Below are positions 48,910 through 58,041 of a stretch of 64,000 nt of DNA, piece by piece (position 1 is the first letter of the stretch; every line of letters begins with the position of its first letter). The position numbers and the translations under genes were made by a program. Origin of the DNA: Pseudomonas sp. JUb42 (GTDB lineage: Bacteria > Pseudomonadota > Gammaproteobacteria > Pseudomonadales > Pseudomonadaceae); contig NZ_JANUFD010000018.1 of the NCBI RefSeq assembly GCF_024807945.1, positions 1-64,000 on the forward strand, read 5' to 3'. The notes below the pieces were generated by a model. The model had not been told where the DNA came from. It saw only the letters and a list, made by a program, of their open reading frames with translations, and ran no database searches.

Positions 48910-50655
48910 TCAATCAAGACGCAGGCGTCGTTCGGCGAATACGTACAGCGGGCGCCAGAGCAGGCGGTTGAAAGCCATGACGAAGATCGACATGACCACG
49001 ATACCCAGGGCGACCTGGTGGTAGTCACCGGCTTCGGTGGCATTGGCGATATACGACCCCAGACCTGTGGCCTGCAGGTGCTCGTCGCCCCAGGACACCG
49101 CCTCGGCGACGATACTGGCGTTCCAGGAACCACCGGCGGCAGTCAGGGCGCCGGTCACGTAGTAGGGGAAAATCCCCGGCAAGGCCACCCGCCGCCACCA
49201 CTGCCAGCCACGGATACGGAACATCTGTGCGGCCTCGCGCAGGTCGGTGGGCAAGGCCGAGGCCCCGGCGATAACGTTGAACAGGATGTACCACTGAGTG
49301 CCCAGCACCATCAGCGGCGACAGCCAGATATCCGGGTTCAGGTGTAGGCCGACAATGGCGATCACCGCAAACGGGAACAGGATATTGGCCGGGAACGCCG
49401 CCAACAGTTGAGCCACCGGTTGCAGGCGCTCGGTCCAGGCCGGACGCAGGCCGATCCAAACGCCGATGGGCACCCAGATCAGACTGGCGATGGCGATCAG
49501 GATCACCACCCGCAACAGCGTCGCCAGGCCCAGACCAAAGGTGTGCAACACATCGCTCAGGGCCTGGGTTTCTCCAATAAAACGCACCAGCCAGACCGTA
49601 GCCAGCACACAGGCCAGTAGTACGGCAGCCAGCCACAGCCGATCCAGCGCCAGGCTCAAGCGTGGGCGCGGCCGCAGCGTCCGGACTTTCGGCCAGCGAA
49701 CCATGGCCAGCAGTTCACCGGGCCAGGCCAGCACAGCCAGTATGCCGGGCACCAGGCGGGTATTGCGTACCAGGTCGTAGACCCAGGAACGTGGGCGCTT
49801 TTGCGAAGCAGTCTGCTCGAAGCGGAATTTGTCGGCCCAGGCCACGATCGGGCGGAACAGCAGTTGGTCGTAGAGCAGGATCACCACTGCCATGGCCAAC
49901 ACCGCCCAGGCAATCGCCGCGAGGTTTTTCTGAGCGATGGCCAGGGCCAGCCAGGAGCCGATACCGGGCAGATCGATGGTGGTATTGCCCACGGTGATGG
50001 CTTCCGACGCGACGACAAAGAACCAGCCGCCGGACATCGACATCATCATGTTCCAGACCAGGCCTGGCGTTGCGAACGGCAACTCCAGGCGTACAAAGCG
50101 CCGCCATGGCGACAGGCCGAACTGTTGGCTGACGTCGTTCAAGTCTTTAGGCACGGTGCGCAGGGACTGATAGAAGCTGAAGGTCATGTTCCAGGCCTGG
50201 CTGGTAAAAATCGCGAAAATCGCCGCGCACTCAACCCCCAGTTGTCGACCGGGAAACAGGCCCATGAAAAAGGTCACGGTAAAGGTCAGGAAACCCAGTA
50301 CCGGCACCGATTGCAGGATATCCAGGGCGGGCACGATGACCATTTCGGCCTTGCGACTCTTGGCGGCCAGCGTGGCAACCACCAGGGTAAAAAGCAGCGA
50401 CGCGCCGAGGGCAACGAACATGCGCAGGGTGGTACGCAGCGCGTATTCCGGCAGGCGCCACGGCGACAGCTCGACAGGCTGCGCATCGAGCACGGTGAGG
50501 GACTGACTCATCTGCTCGGCGCCATAAATGACCAGCACCGCCGTCACCGCCAGCAGCAGGAAGAACACGATATCGGCGCCATAACGCGAGCCACGCCCCG
50601 CAGTGGCTGTGGGGACAACAGTTTTGCCGATGAAAGTATCGAAGGAGGAACGCAT
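48910..50655 (-). CDS. Double-length ABC permease (two fused transmembrane domains)
   Basis: A 581-aa inner-membrane protein with two BPD-type permease domains. The first is about residues 20-285 (EAA loop VSQQFGLSPWRRFVRLELPFATPGLV). The second is about residues 340-575 (EAAQMFRIRGWQWWRRVALPGIFPYYV). One chain can therefore form the whole channel with the ATPase at 47581. No substrate-binding protein gene is adjacent, which is usual for this subfamily but leaves the substrate unknown. Confidence 0.9.
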   Translation of the reverse strand: MRSSFDTFIGKTVVPTATAGRGSRYGADIVFFLLLAVTAVLVIYGAEQMSQSLTVLDAQPVELSPWRLPEYALRTTLRMFVALGASLLFTLVVATLAAKSRKAEMVIVPALDILQSVPVLGFLTFTVTFFMGLFPGRQLGVECAAIFAIFTSQAWNMTFSFYQSLRTVPKDLNDVSQQFGLSPWRRFVRLELPFATPGLVWNMMMSMSGGWFFVVASEAITVGNTTIDLPGIGSWLALAIAQKNLAAIAWAVLAMAVVILLYDQLLFRPIVAWADKFRFEQTASQKRPRSWVYDLVRNTRLVPGILAVLAWPGELLAMVRWPKVRTLRPRPRLSLALDRLWLAAVLLACVLATVWLVRFIGETQALSDVLHTFGLGLATLLRVVILIAIASLIWVPIGVWIGLRPAWTERLQPVAQLLAAFPANILFPFAVIAIVGLHLNPDIWLSPLMVLGTQWYILFNVIAGASALPTDLREAAQMFRIRGWQWWRRVALPGIFPYYVTGALTAAGGSWNASIVAEAVSWGDEHLQATGLGSYIANATEAGDYHQVALGIVVMSIFVMAFNRLLWRPLYVFAERRLRLD

Positions 50656-50776
50656 GGCTCACCTCGCATAACGTCGCATCGCACTGACGGTTCAGGGCAA
50701 AGCGAAGGGCTTGAAATATGCTGAGAAGGTTAAGCGGCGAGGTGGCGCGCGGCCATGGATATAAAGGACGGCTGGC

Positions 50777-50790
50777 TATACCAAGGTATA
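50777..50790. promoter_or_regulatory. Palindrome upstream of the double-permease operon
   Basis: TATACC-AA-GGTATA has perfect 6-bp arms, about 120 bp upstream of the permease ATG at 50655. It could be an operator for that operon. A looser relative (AATACCT-AA-AGGTTATT) lies upstream of the other ABC operon at 41474. Confidence 0.4.
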
Positions 50791-50827
50791 TCTGCTGATT
50801 GGATGCAGACCCGTGGGAGCTAGTTAT

Positions 50828-50918
50828 GTGGGAGCGAATTCATTCGCGAAGAGGCCGATACACTCAATCCATGTCGATTGTCTGAAATATTGCCTTCGCG
50901 GATGAATCCGCTCCCACA
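50828..50918. repeat. REP pair, GGGAGCGAATTC type
   Basis: GTGGGAGCGAATTCATTCGCG and CGCGGATGAATCCGCTCCCAC, preceded by a GTGGGAGCTAG fragment at about 50813. Confidence 0.8.
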
Positions 50919-50952
50919 GGTTCTTGCACCACTTCACAACGGCGACGCTTGC

Positions 50953-52047
50953 TCAATCCCCGCCACCCCGCTGCACACAACGCGCCCGGCGCTCGTCCAC
51001 GCGCTCGGCAAACCAGGCGGTGGTCAGCTTGCGGGTGATTTTCGGGCTTTGCAGGGTGATGCCCGGCAGGATCGCCCGGGGCAGTGGTTTGCCGGTTTTC
51101 TGCTCGGCCATGGCGAAGATCCTTTGGTATAGATCGCCCTCTTCGAAGGCCAGGGTTTCACCCTGTTTCAGCTGATTCCAGATCGCCGAATTGTTCATCC
51201 CCAGTTTTGGCCCCAGGGAGCGCACGGCCAGTTCCGTGGCGCCGGGCGACGTCGAGTCATAAAGAATCAGGTCACCGTCCAGGGCCAGTTGGCTGCCGGT
51301 CAGCAGATTGACCGCACTCTGGAATGCGGCATTGCGGCTGGCATACCAACCGGCGTTGAAATCGGCAAAGCGGTACAGCGTCTTCGGATAGTTAGCCGGG
51401 TAGCCGAGCAGGTGCAGAGTGCCGAAATACACCCCGCCACGGCGGCTGAATACCTCGTTGCGCAGGCTACCCGGCACGGGATACGGATAGTCCTTGGCCT
51501 GCTGTTGCGCGAACTCGACGCTGACCTGCATGGGGCCGGCGGTATGCACCGGGTTGAAACGGCCGAACAGGGTCTGGCCCAGGGGCACGCGGTCGATAAA
51601 GTCGTCGAAGATCGCGCTGAGCTCCTGTTCACTGCGCGCGCTGTCCAGGCGTTGGCCGTAGCTCTTGCCGGTGCTGGAGGGCAGTTTCAGTGCGGTATTG
51701 ATCAAGGCATCGGGGATATACAGCTTGCTCGCCCGACGATTGATTTCGTCCCGGGCGATACGGCCCAGGCCTGGCACACCGGGGTCGGTCTGGAAAGTGG
51801 ACTCCTGCTCGATCACGGCCATGACCGCGCAGAGATTTTCGGTGGTGGCCGCCAGTTTCTGCGCGGTGAAGGCGCCCTGGATATCCCGGGCCCAGCCTTC
51901 GCGATCCTGAACCTTGGCGGGGATCAGCCGAACGATTTGCGCCTGGATTTGCGCCGGAGTCAGCTCGGGCGCCTGGGGCGTTTGTTGGGCGCAGCCGCTC
52001 AACAGGATTACCGCAAGAGTCAGGATGGAGCGGAAAGATGAATGCAC
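50953..52047 (-). CDS. DUF1615-type lipoprotein
   Basis: A 364-aa lipoprotein: a signal of about 19 residues ends VILLSGC (lipobox), followed by a Gln/Pro-rich linker and one domain of about 330 residues. Motifs such as TENLCAVMAVIEQESTFQTDP and HTAGPMQVSVEFAQ recall lytic-transglycosylase-like folds (Glu of EQES as possible catalytic acid) and match DUF1615 as I recall it. The GTG at 52047 is chosen, with AAGGAAG upstream and the signal peptide starting at once. Function unproven. Confidence 0.8.
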   Translation of the reverse strand: MHSSFRSILTLAVILLSGCAQQTPQAPELTPAQIQAQIVRLIPAKVQDREGWARDIQGAFTAQKLAATTENLCAVMAVIEQESTFQTDPGVPGLGRIARDEINRRASKLYIPDALINTALKLPSSTGKSYGQRLDSARSEQELSAIFDDFIDRVPLGQTLFGRFNPVHTAGPMQVSVEFAQQQAKDYPYPVPGSLRNEVFSRRGGVYFGTLHLLGYPANYPKTLYRFADFNAGWYASRNAAFQSAVNLLTGSQLALDGDLILYDSTSPGATELAVRSLGPKLGMNNSAIWNQLKQGETLAFEEGDLYQRIFAMAEQKTGKPLPRAILPGITLQSPKITRKLTTAWFAERVDERRARCVQRGGGD

Positions 52048-52559
52048 GCGCGCGTCTTCCTTGTGATCGGCGATCAGTAGACCTGTTTTTATCGGTAAAG
52101 ACTCACATACTACGTACACGCGCCGGGAAGCTCCTACAGACCTTCATTCCGATTCAGATTCACCGAACACAGATTGGACCGCATCAGCTAACAAAAATAT
52201 TTGCAGTGCAGTTACTCAAAACCGACCTCCACGTAGCCCGCGCCAATACTGGCCCGCAGTACCATCATTGATCCGGTCGATCAATCCATTGGAACAAGCG
52301 ATTGGACTGCGACATTTCGACTCAGTAGCTTGCTTGCTAATTCAGCCAGTGAGCTGATCGTTTGCCGCCCCTGTTGCCTGGGGCCTTTGTCTCCTGCCGC
52401 TGTACAGGGAATCGCTGACTTGTCGCTTGAGATCAAAACAAGCACAAGCCGCGCCTCAAGACCGGATTCTTGAAACCCATTTTTTTCCAGGTACCCCAGT
52501 CGGGGTCAGGCGCCCGTGCGCGCTGAAAACGACTGGAACCGTGCGCGAGTGCCTTGCCA
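52048..52559. other. 512-bp intergenic region, no gene seen
   Basis: Lower-GC divergent spacer between the DUF1615 lipoprotein and the formate/nitrite channel. A GCCCC-TGTTGCCT-GGGGC hairpin (52367-52384) is the only clear structure. I find no convincing ORF, ANR box or sigma-54 promoter. Its length suggests a regulated promoter for the channel-moaA genes. Confidence 0.5.
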
Positions 52560-53372
52560 ATGTCCATCAATACCCCACAACAAATCGCTGAAATCGCCAT
52601 CGAAGCGGGCGCGAAGAAGGCGCATCTGCCATTGCTGTCGATTCTGGTCCTGGGCTTTCTGGCCGGGGCGTTCATCTCTCTGGGCTTTCTGCTGGATATC
52701 CATGTCAGCACCATGATTCCCCCAGCCTGGGCTTCGCTGGGCAACCTGCTCGGCGCGGCGGTGTTCCCCATCGGCCTGATCCTGGTGATCCTGGCCGGCG
52801 GCGAGCTGCTCACCGGCAATATGATGAGCCTGCCCATGGCCCTGTTCGCCGGGCGTATCGGCGTGTACGCCGTGGTCCGTAACTGGGTGCTGGTGACCAT
52901 CGCCAACCTGCTCGGCGGCCTGTTCGTTGCCTATTTCTTCGGCCACCTGCTGGGCATGACCGAAGGGCCATTCCTGGCCAAGACTCTGGCGATTGCCAAT
53001 GCCAAGGTCAGCGCCGACTTCGCCCACGTATTCATTTCCGGAATCGGCTGCAACTGGCTGGTCTGCCTGGGTGTGTGGTTGTCCTATGCAAGCAAGGATG
53101 TGGTGGGCAAGATCGTCGGCATCTGGTTCCCGGTGATGTCCTTCGTTGCCATCGGCTTCCAGCACGTCGTGGCCAACATGTTCCTGATCCCGGCGGCGAT
53201 TTTCGCCGGTGCCTTGAGCTGGTCCCAGTACGCCGACAACTTCGTCGCGGTGTTCCTGGGCAATGCGGTGGGTGGCGCGGTGTTCGTCGGCCTGGCGTAC
53301 TATGTGTCGTATAACCGGACAGCCACTGTCCAGCCGTTGCCTGTGGAAACCGGTGCGGTGCAAAAAGCCTGA
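52560..53372 (+). CDS. Formate/nitrite transporter (FNT) family channel
   Basis: A 270-aa integral membrane protein with about six to seven helices. FNT signatures: GAKKAHLPLLSILVLGFLAGAFISLG near the N-terminus, AGGELLTGNMM (the L-loop/F-motif region), GIGCNWLVCLGVWLSYAS (the GCNWLVCL signature) and GFQHVVANMFLIP with the central His. FNT pentamers pass formate, nitrite or hydrosulfide. It is followed 21 bp later by moaA, so the genes are probably co-transcribed. That context favours nitrite or formate linked to a molybdoenzyme. Confidence 0.92.
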   Translation: MSINTPQQIAEIAIEAGAKKAHLPLLSILVLGFLAGAFISLGFLLDIHVSTMIPPAWASLGNLLGAAVFPIGLILVILAGGELLTGNMMSLPMALFAGRIGVYAVVRNWVLVTIANLLGGLFVAYFFGHLLGMTEGPFLAKTLAIANAKVSADFAHVFISGIGCNWLVCLGVWLSYASKDVVGKIVGIWFPVMSFVAIGFQHVVANMFLIPAAIFAGALSWSQYADNFVAVFLGNAVGGAVFVGLAYYVSYNRTATVQPLPVETGAVQKA

Positions 53373-53393
53373 AAAACAGGGTGAGAAGCCAAG

Positions 53394-54392
53394 ATGTCTG
53401 ATCGTGTGCTGATGGATGGCTATGCCCGCAAGGTGGATTACCTGCGGATGTCGGTGACCGACCGCTGCGATTTTCGCTGCGTGTACTGCATGGCCGAGGA
53501 AATGACCTTCCTGCCGCGCCAGCAGATCCTGTCACTGGAGGAAATCCATCAGATCGCCGAACGCTTCGTCGCCCTGGGCACCCGCAAGATTCGCCTGACC
53601 GGCGGTGAGCCGCTGGTGCGGGCCGGGATTGTCGGTCTGTGCGAGAAAATCGCCGCCCTGCCCGGCCTGCGCGAATTGTGCATGACCACCAATGGTTCGC
53701 AACTGGGCAAGCTGGCCAAGCCGCTGTTCGATGCCGGGGTCAAGCGCCTCAATATCAGCCTCGACAGCCTTGATACCCAACGCTTTCGCGAGCTGACCCG
53801 CACCGGTGATCTCGCTCAGGTGATTGCCGGGATCGATGCGGCCAACGCTGCCGGTTTTATTCATACCAAGCTCAATTGCGTGGTGATGCAGGGTCGCAAC
53901 GATCACGAGATCAACGACCTGATCGCCTTCGCCATCGAGCGCGGCCTGGATATCAGCTTTATCGAAGAAATGCCTCTGGGCATCATCAGCGAGCACAGTC
54001 GCGCCGAATCGTTCTTCTCCAGCGAACAGGTGCGCGAGCGCATTGCCGAGCGCTATACCCTGCTGCCGTCCACCGACTCGACCCAGGGGCCGTCGCGCTA
54101 TTGGCGCCTGGCCGAAGCGCCGGATATCCGCGTCGGTTTTATCTCGCCCCACAGCCATAACTTCTGCGGCACCTGCAATCGCGTGCGCCTGACCGTCGAA
54201 GGCCGTCTGCTGCTATGTCTGGGCAACGAGCATTCTGCCGACCTCAAGAGCGTCCTGCGAGCCAACCCCGGTCAGCCAGAGAAACTGGAAAAGGCCATTA
54301 TCGAGGCGATGAAGCTCAAGCCGTACCGGCATGATTTTCAGCTCAATGATGAGGTGCAGGTGGTGCGGTTCATGAATATGACCGGTGGCTGA
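53394..54392 (+). CDS. moaA: GTP 3',8-cyclase MoaA (molybdenum cofactor)
   Basis: A radical-SAM enzyme (332 aa) for the first step of Moco synthesis. N-terminal cluster motif CDFRCVYCMAE (CxxxCxxC), SAM-binding GGEPLVR, and C-terminal cluster cysteines in CGTCNRVRL and LLLCLG. The essential C-terminal Gly-Gly tail (MNMTGG) is intact. An alternative ATG lies seven codons in. It is likely a second moaA copy, as no other moa genes are near and it is paired with an FNT channel. Confidence 0.95.
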   Translation: MSDRVLMDGYARKVDYLRMSVTDRCDFRCVYCMAEEMTFLPRQQILSLEEIHQIAERFVALGTRKIRLTGGEPLVRAGIVGLCEKIAALPGLRELCMTTNGSQLGKLAKPLFDAGVKRLNISLDSLDTQRFRELTRTGDLAQVIAGIDAANAAGFIHTKLNCVVMQGRNDHEINDLIAFAIERGLDISFIEEMPLGIISEHSRAESFFSSEQVRERIAERYTLLPSTDSTQGPSRYWRLAEAPDIRVGFISPHSHNFCGTCNRVRLTVEGRLLLCLGNEHSADLKSVLRANPGQPEKLEKAIIEAMKLKPYRHDFQLNDEVQVVRFMNMTGG

Positions 54393-54436
54393 GAAACACA
54401 CCGCTCAAGGTTCTTCAGGCAGGAGCTGTGGATTGG

Positions 54437-54526
54437 GTGGGAGCGAATTCATTCGCGAAGAGGCCGGTACATTCAAAGCATCTTCATCGCCTGGAACACA
54501 GCTTTCTCGAATGAATTCGCTCCCAC
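54437..54526. repeat. REP pair, GGGAGCGAATTC type
   Basis: GTGGGAGCGAATTCATTCGCG and TCGAATGAATTCGCTCCCAC with about 50 bases between; it lies between moaA and the converging kinase gene. Confidence 0.8.
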
Positions 54527-54556
54527 AATGGGCTCTCCATCCACCCAATACAGCTC

Positions 54557-55927
54557 CTACCCCAACAACTGACTTAACACCGCCCGCAACTTGCCTGGCC
54601 TCACCGGTTTGTTCAACAACGGCGCGCCAAGCTTGCGCAGGGCGTGACGGCATTGTTCGCTGCGGTCGGCGGTGATCATCACCGCAGGTATGCGCAGGTT
54701 GAAATGCCGACGCAGGTCGTTGACCACTTCACAACCGGTCACACCGTGGTCCAGGTGGAAGTCGGCAAGGATCAATTCCGGCGCCGAGCCCTGCAATACG
54801 CTGCAAGCGCTGCCCAGGTCGCTGGCGGTCAGGACCTCGCAGCCCCACTGTTCCAACAGCGCGGCCATGCTTTCGCGGATGCTCTGTTCGTTGTCCAGCA
54901 CCAACAGGCGACGCCCCGGCAGCGGATTGCCGGTGCCGGGTTGTTGCAGCAGCAGACTGACCGGCGCAGGCACCTCATGGGACAGCGGCACATCGATGCT
55001 GAAACACGAGCCACGACCCGGCTGCGAGCGGACCTGCACCGGGTAATCGAGAATCCGCGCGATACGCTCGACAATCGCCAGGCCCAGGCCGACACCCTTG
55101 CGATCAGCGGCGCGACCGACATCCAGTTGATTGAATTCGAGGAAGATCGACTCCAGGCTGTCTTCGGCGATACCGCGGCCGGTGTCCCAGACCTCCAGGC
55201 GCAGGCAATCGCCACGCCGCCGCGCCCCCAGCAGAATGCGGCCGCTGTCGGTGTAGCGGCAGGCATTGCTGAGGAAGTTGCGCAAAATTCGGCTGAGCAG
55301 GCGCGAGTCGGTGCGAACAGCGAAATGCCCCATGCGCACCCGCAAAGTGAGGCTCGACGCCTCGGCCACCGACTGGAATTCAGACGCCAAAGGCGTAAGC
55401 AGTTCGTCCAGGCGATACAAGCCGATATCCGGCTTTACTGCTGCCTGATCGAGACGGGAAATATCCAGCAGGTCATTGAGCAAATCTTCGGCGCTTTCCA
55501 AAGCCAGGTGGCTGCGTTCCACCAGCGTGCGCTCGCTCTCGGGCAGGCTGCGCTCACGCAACGTAGAGATCAGCAGGCGCGCGGCGTTGAGCGGTTGCAG
55601 CAGGTCATGACTGGCGGCGGCCAGGTATTTGTCCTTGCTGCGATTGGCGGCCTGGGCGGCGTCCCGTGCGTCGCGAAGGTCCTGCTCAATGCGCTCGCGC
55701 TGGATGATTTGCTGTTGCAGGTTGTGATTGGCTTCGAGCAATTCATCGGTGCGCGCGGCGACCCGCTGCTCCAGTTCGTCGTTGAGCTGTTGCAGGCGTT
55801 GTTGCGCCAGCTCCAGCTCTTCCAGACGCATGGTCAGTTCCGGGTAGTGACTCTTGCGCGTCGAGTGATTGCCCAGCCCCAACAGCGCATCCAGTGCCCG
55901 TTTGCGCTCGTCAGAGGGCCTCGCCAT
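54557..55927 (-). CDS. Hybrid histidine kinase, ErcS'-like
   Basis: A 456-aa soluble kinase: N-terminal coiled coil (about residues 30-110, ELELAQQRLQQLNDELEQRV), H-box AASHDLLQPLNAARL, N-box LRNFLSNACRYTD, G2 box GVGLGLAIVERIARIL. A C-terminal receiver (about residues 330-455) has LVLDNEQSI and phosphoacceptor LILADFHLDHG. Its location beside ercA, with 17 bp of overlap, matches the P. aeruginosa ErcS'-ErcA pair of the ethanol-oxidation regulatory set, as I recall it. No N-terminal sensor domain is seen. Confidence 0.85.
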   Translation of the reverse strand: MARPSDERKRALDALLGLGNHSTRKSHYPELTMRLEELELAQQRLQQLNDELEQRVAARTDELLEANHNLQQQIIQRERIEQDLRDARDAAQAANRSKDKYLAAASHDLLQPLNAARLLISTLRERSLPESERTLVERSHLALESAEDLLNDLLDISRLDQAAVKPDIGLYRLDELLTPLASEFQSVAEASSLTLRVRMGHFAVRTDSRLLSRILRNFLSNACRYTDSGRILLGARRRGDCLRLEVWDTGRGIAEDSLESIFLEFNQLDVGRAADRKGVGLGLAIVERIARILDYPVQVRSQPGRGSCFSIDVPLSHEVPAPVSLLLQQPGTGNPLPGRRLLVLDNEQSIRESMAALLEQWGCEVLTASDLGSACSVLQGSAPELILADFHLDHGVTGCEVVNDLRRHFNLRIPAVMITADRSEQCRHALRKLGAPLLNKPVRPGKLRAVLSQLLG

Positions 55928-57062
55928 AAACGACCTCGACATCGCGCTGATTGGACTCGCGCGGATTGGTGAGGATGCACGGATCGCCCATGGCATGGCG
56001 CGACAGGAACGGAATGTCTGCCATGCGCACGCCATGCCCGCCGAGGGTTTCGTGGAAACCCACGGCCTGCTTGAAGGCCGTCAGGTGTTCGATCAGGCGT
56101 TTGGCGATCTGCACCTGATTCAAGCCACGGCAATCTATGCCCAGGGTCTCGGCAATGACCTTGAAGCGATCCGGCGCCGACTGATAATTGAACGCCACCA
56201 CATGCTCGATCAATACCGCGTTGCACAGGCCATGGGGCAGGTCGAGAAAACCGCCCAGGCTATGGGACATGGCATGTACCGCACCGAGGATGGCATTGGA
56301 GAACGCCAGCCCCGCCTGCATGCTGCCGAGCATGATCTTCTCGCGCAGGGCAAGGTCCGTGGGGTTGTGGATCATCTGCACCAGGTTGCCGTTGATCAGG
56401 CGCATGGCTTCCAGGGCATGGGGATCAGTCAGCGGCCCGTGACCGGTGGAGACAAACGCCTCGATGGCATGCACCAGGGCGTCGATACCCGTGCAGGCGG
56501 CCAGAAACGGGTCCATGCTCAGGGTCGTCTCCGGGTCGATCAGGGCCACGTCCGGCACCGCCGCCTTGCTGACGATGGAGAACTTCATGCGCTCCTGCTG
56601 GTTGGAGATGATCACGAATTGCGACACGTCCGCCGAGGTGCCTGCGGTGGTCGGGATCAGGATCAAGGGCGGGCTGGGCACGCGAATCATGTCCACGCCC
56701 TCGAATTCGAGAATGCTGCGGCCATGGGCGACGACAATGCCGATGGCCTTGCCGCAGTCCATCGGGCTGCCACCGCCAACGGCGACAATCACGTCGCAGT
56801 GCTGCTCGCGATAGACTTCGGCGCCGCGCATCACTTCCTCGACCCGGGGATTGGGTGACACCGCGCTGTAGATGCAGTAATCGATGTCCAGGGCCTGCAG
56901 GCTGGCCTCGATATCGGCGACCCAGCCACAGGCGATCACGCCGGGGTCGGTGACCAGCAGCACCTTGCGGGCGCCGAAGGTTTTCGCGTAATTGCCGACG
57001 CTGTGGCGGCTACCGGCGCCGAAAATGATTTCCGGGGAAACGAACTTGCGCAGCTGGCTCAT
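55911..57062 (-). CDS. ercA: Iron-containing alcohol dehydrogenase ErcA-like
   Basis: A 383-aa group III (iron-containing) ADH. NAD-binding GGGSPMDCGKAIG (about residues 96-108), iron-site signature ALVHAIEAFVSTGHGPLTD and HAMSHSLGGFLDLPHGLCNAVL. In P. aeruginosa ErcA is reported to take part in the regulation of PQQ-ethanol oxidation together with ErcS', ErcS and ErbR. The gene order kinase-ercA, with a divergent AgmR/ErbR regulator, fits that set. Confidence 0.9.
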   Translation of the reverse strand: MSQLRKFVSPEIIFGAGSRHSVGNYAKTFGARKVLLVTDPGVIACGWVADIEASLQALDIDYCIYSAVSPNPRVEEVMRGAEVYREQHCDVIVAVGGGSPMDCGKAIGIVVAHGRSILEFEGVDMIRVPSPPLILIPTTAGTSADVSQFVIISNQQERMKFSIVSKAAVPDVALIDPETTLSMDPFLAACTGIDALVHAIEAFVSTGHGPLTDPHALEAMRLINGNLVQMIHNPTDLALREKIMLGSMQAGLAFSNAILGAVHAMSHSLGGFLDLPHGLCNAVLIEHVVAFNYQSAPDRFKVIAETLGIDCRGLNQVQIAKRLIEHLTAFKQAVGFHETLGGHGVRMADIPFLSRHAMGDPCILTNPRESNQRDVEVVYGEAL

Positions 57063-57243
57063 GGGAGGCTGTCTTTTTATGGTCGGCCAAAGCGGCTAAT
57101 GGGCGCCAGCCTAGAGCATCCGACGCGGGATGCAACGGTACCTATCTACTACTTTGGTACTGGTTTTCCTTGCTAATGTCCTATTCCCAAAGAATCAGCC
57201 ATGGCCTGTAATGCACGCCATAACAAGAAACAGGTAACGCCCC

Positions 57244-57909
57244 ATGTACAAGATCCTGATTGCCGATGACCACCCGCTGTTCCGCGAGGCGATTCACAGC
57301 GTCATCAGCGACGGCTTTCCTGGCAGTGAGGTGATGGAAACCGAAGACCTCGACAGCGCCGTGCAGATGACCCGCCAGCACGACGACCTGGACCTGATCC
57401 TGCTCGACCTCAACATGCCCGGCATGCACGGCCTCAACGGCCTGATCAACCTGCGCAACGAAGCGCCGACCATTCCGGTGGTGATCGTTTCCGCCGAGCA
57501 GGACAAGCACATCGTGCTGCAAGCCATTACCTACGGCGCCGTCGGCTTCATCACCAAATCCTCGCCGCGCCTGCAGATGACCCAAGCCATCGAGCAGATC
57601 CTCAACGGCAACGTCTACCTGCCCTCGGACATCATTCGCTCGCAGAAAACCAGTGTGCGCCGCACCCTCAGCGAACCGGCAGGCCTGGCCCCGGAACTGC
57701 TCCAGGCCCTGACCCGCAAGCAGCTGCTGGTACTGGAACGCATGACCAAGGGCGACTCGAACAAACAGATCGCCTACACCCTGGAAATCGCCGAGACCAC
57801 GGTCAAGGCCCATGTCTCGGCGATCCTGCGCAAGCTCAATGTACATAACCGCGTACAGGCGATTCTCAGTGCCGGAGACATCGATTTTTCGGCCTACCTG
57901 CGGCGCTGA
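57244..57909 (+). CDS. agmR: LuxR-type response regulator AgmR/ErbR
   Basis: A 221-aa response regulator. Receiver MYKILIADDHPLFREAI with phosphoacceptor in LILLDLNMPGMHGLNG, and a C-terminal LuxR HTH (LTRKQLLVLERMTKGDSNKQIA, then ETTVKAHVSAILRKL). The sequence closely recalls AgmR/ErbR, activator of glycerol and PQQ-alcohol oxidation genes. It is divergent from ercA (181 bp). No quinoprotein dehydrogenase gene is in the window, so its targets lie elsewhere. Confidence 0.9.
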   Translation: MYKILIADDHPLFREAIHSVISDGFPGSEVMETEDLDSAVQMTRQHDDLDLILLDLNMPGMHGLNGLINLRNEAPTIPVVIVSAEQDKHIVLQAITYGAVGFITKSSPRLQMTQAIEQILNGNVYLPSDIIRSQKTSVRRTLSEPAGLAPELLQALTRKQLLVLERMTKGDSNKQIAYTLEIAETTVKAHVSAILRKLNVHNRVQAILSAGDIDFSAYLRR

Positions 57910-57936
57910 AAATCCTTCGGGCGCAATGCCAGGCAG

Positions 57937-58027
57937 GTGGGAGCGAGGCTTGCCCGCGAAGAGGCCGGTACATCCACAGAATATTCCCGGCCCTATAAAC
58001 CGCCTTCGCGGGCAAGCCTCGCTGCTA
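57937..58027. repeat. REP pair, GGGAGCGAGGCTTGCC type
   Basis: GTGGGAGCGAGGCTTGCCCGCG and CGCGGGCAAGCCTCGCTGCTAC flank about 45 bases between agmR and the converging thioredoxin gene. Confidence 0.85.
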
Positions 58028-58041
58028 CAAGATTTATGTGC

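Noticed and set aside
52038..52271. A 77-codon ORF in the gap before the FNT channel
   Set aside because: No ribosome binding site, atypical composition and no recognisable features; it overlaps the start of the DUF1615 gene on the other strand.
52432..52445. TTGAGATCAA as an ANR/FNR box before the FNT-moaA genes
   Set aside because: The half sites are only two bases apart, whereas an FNR-type box needs TTGAT-N4-ATCAA spacing.
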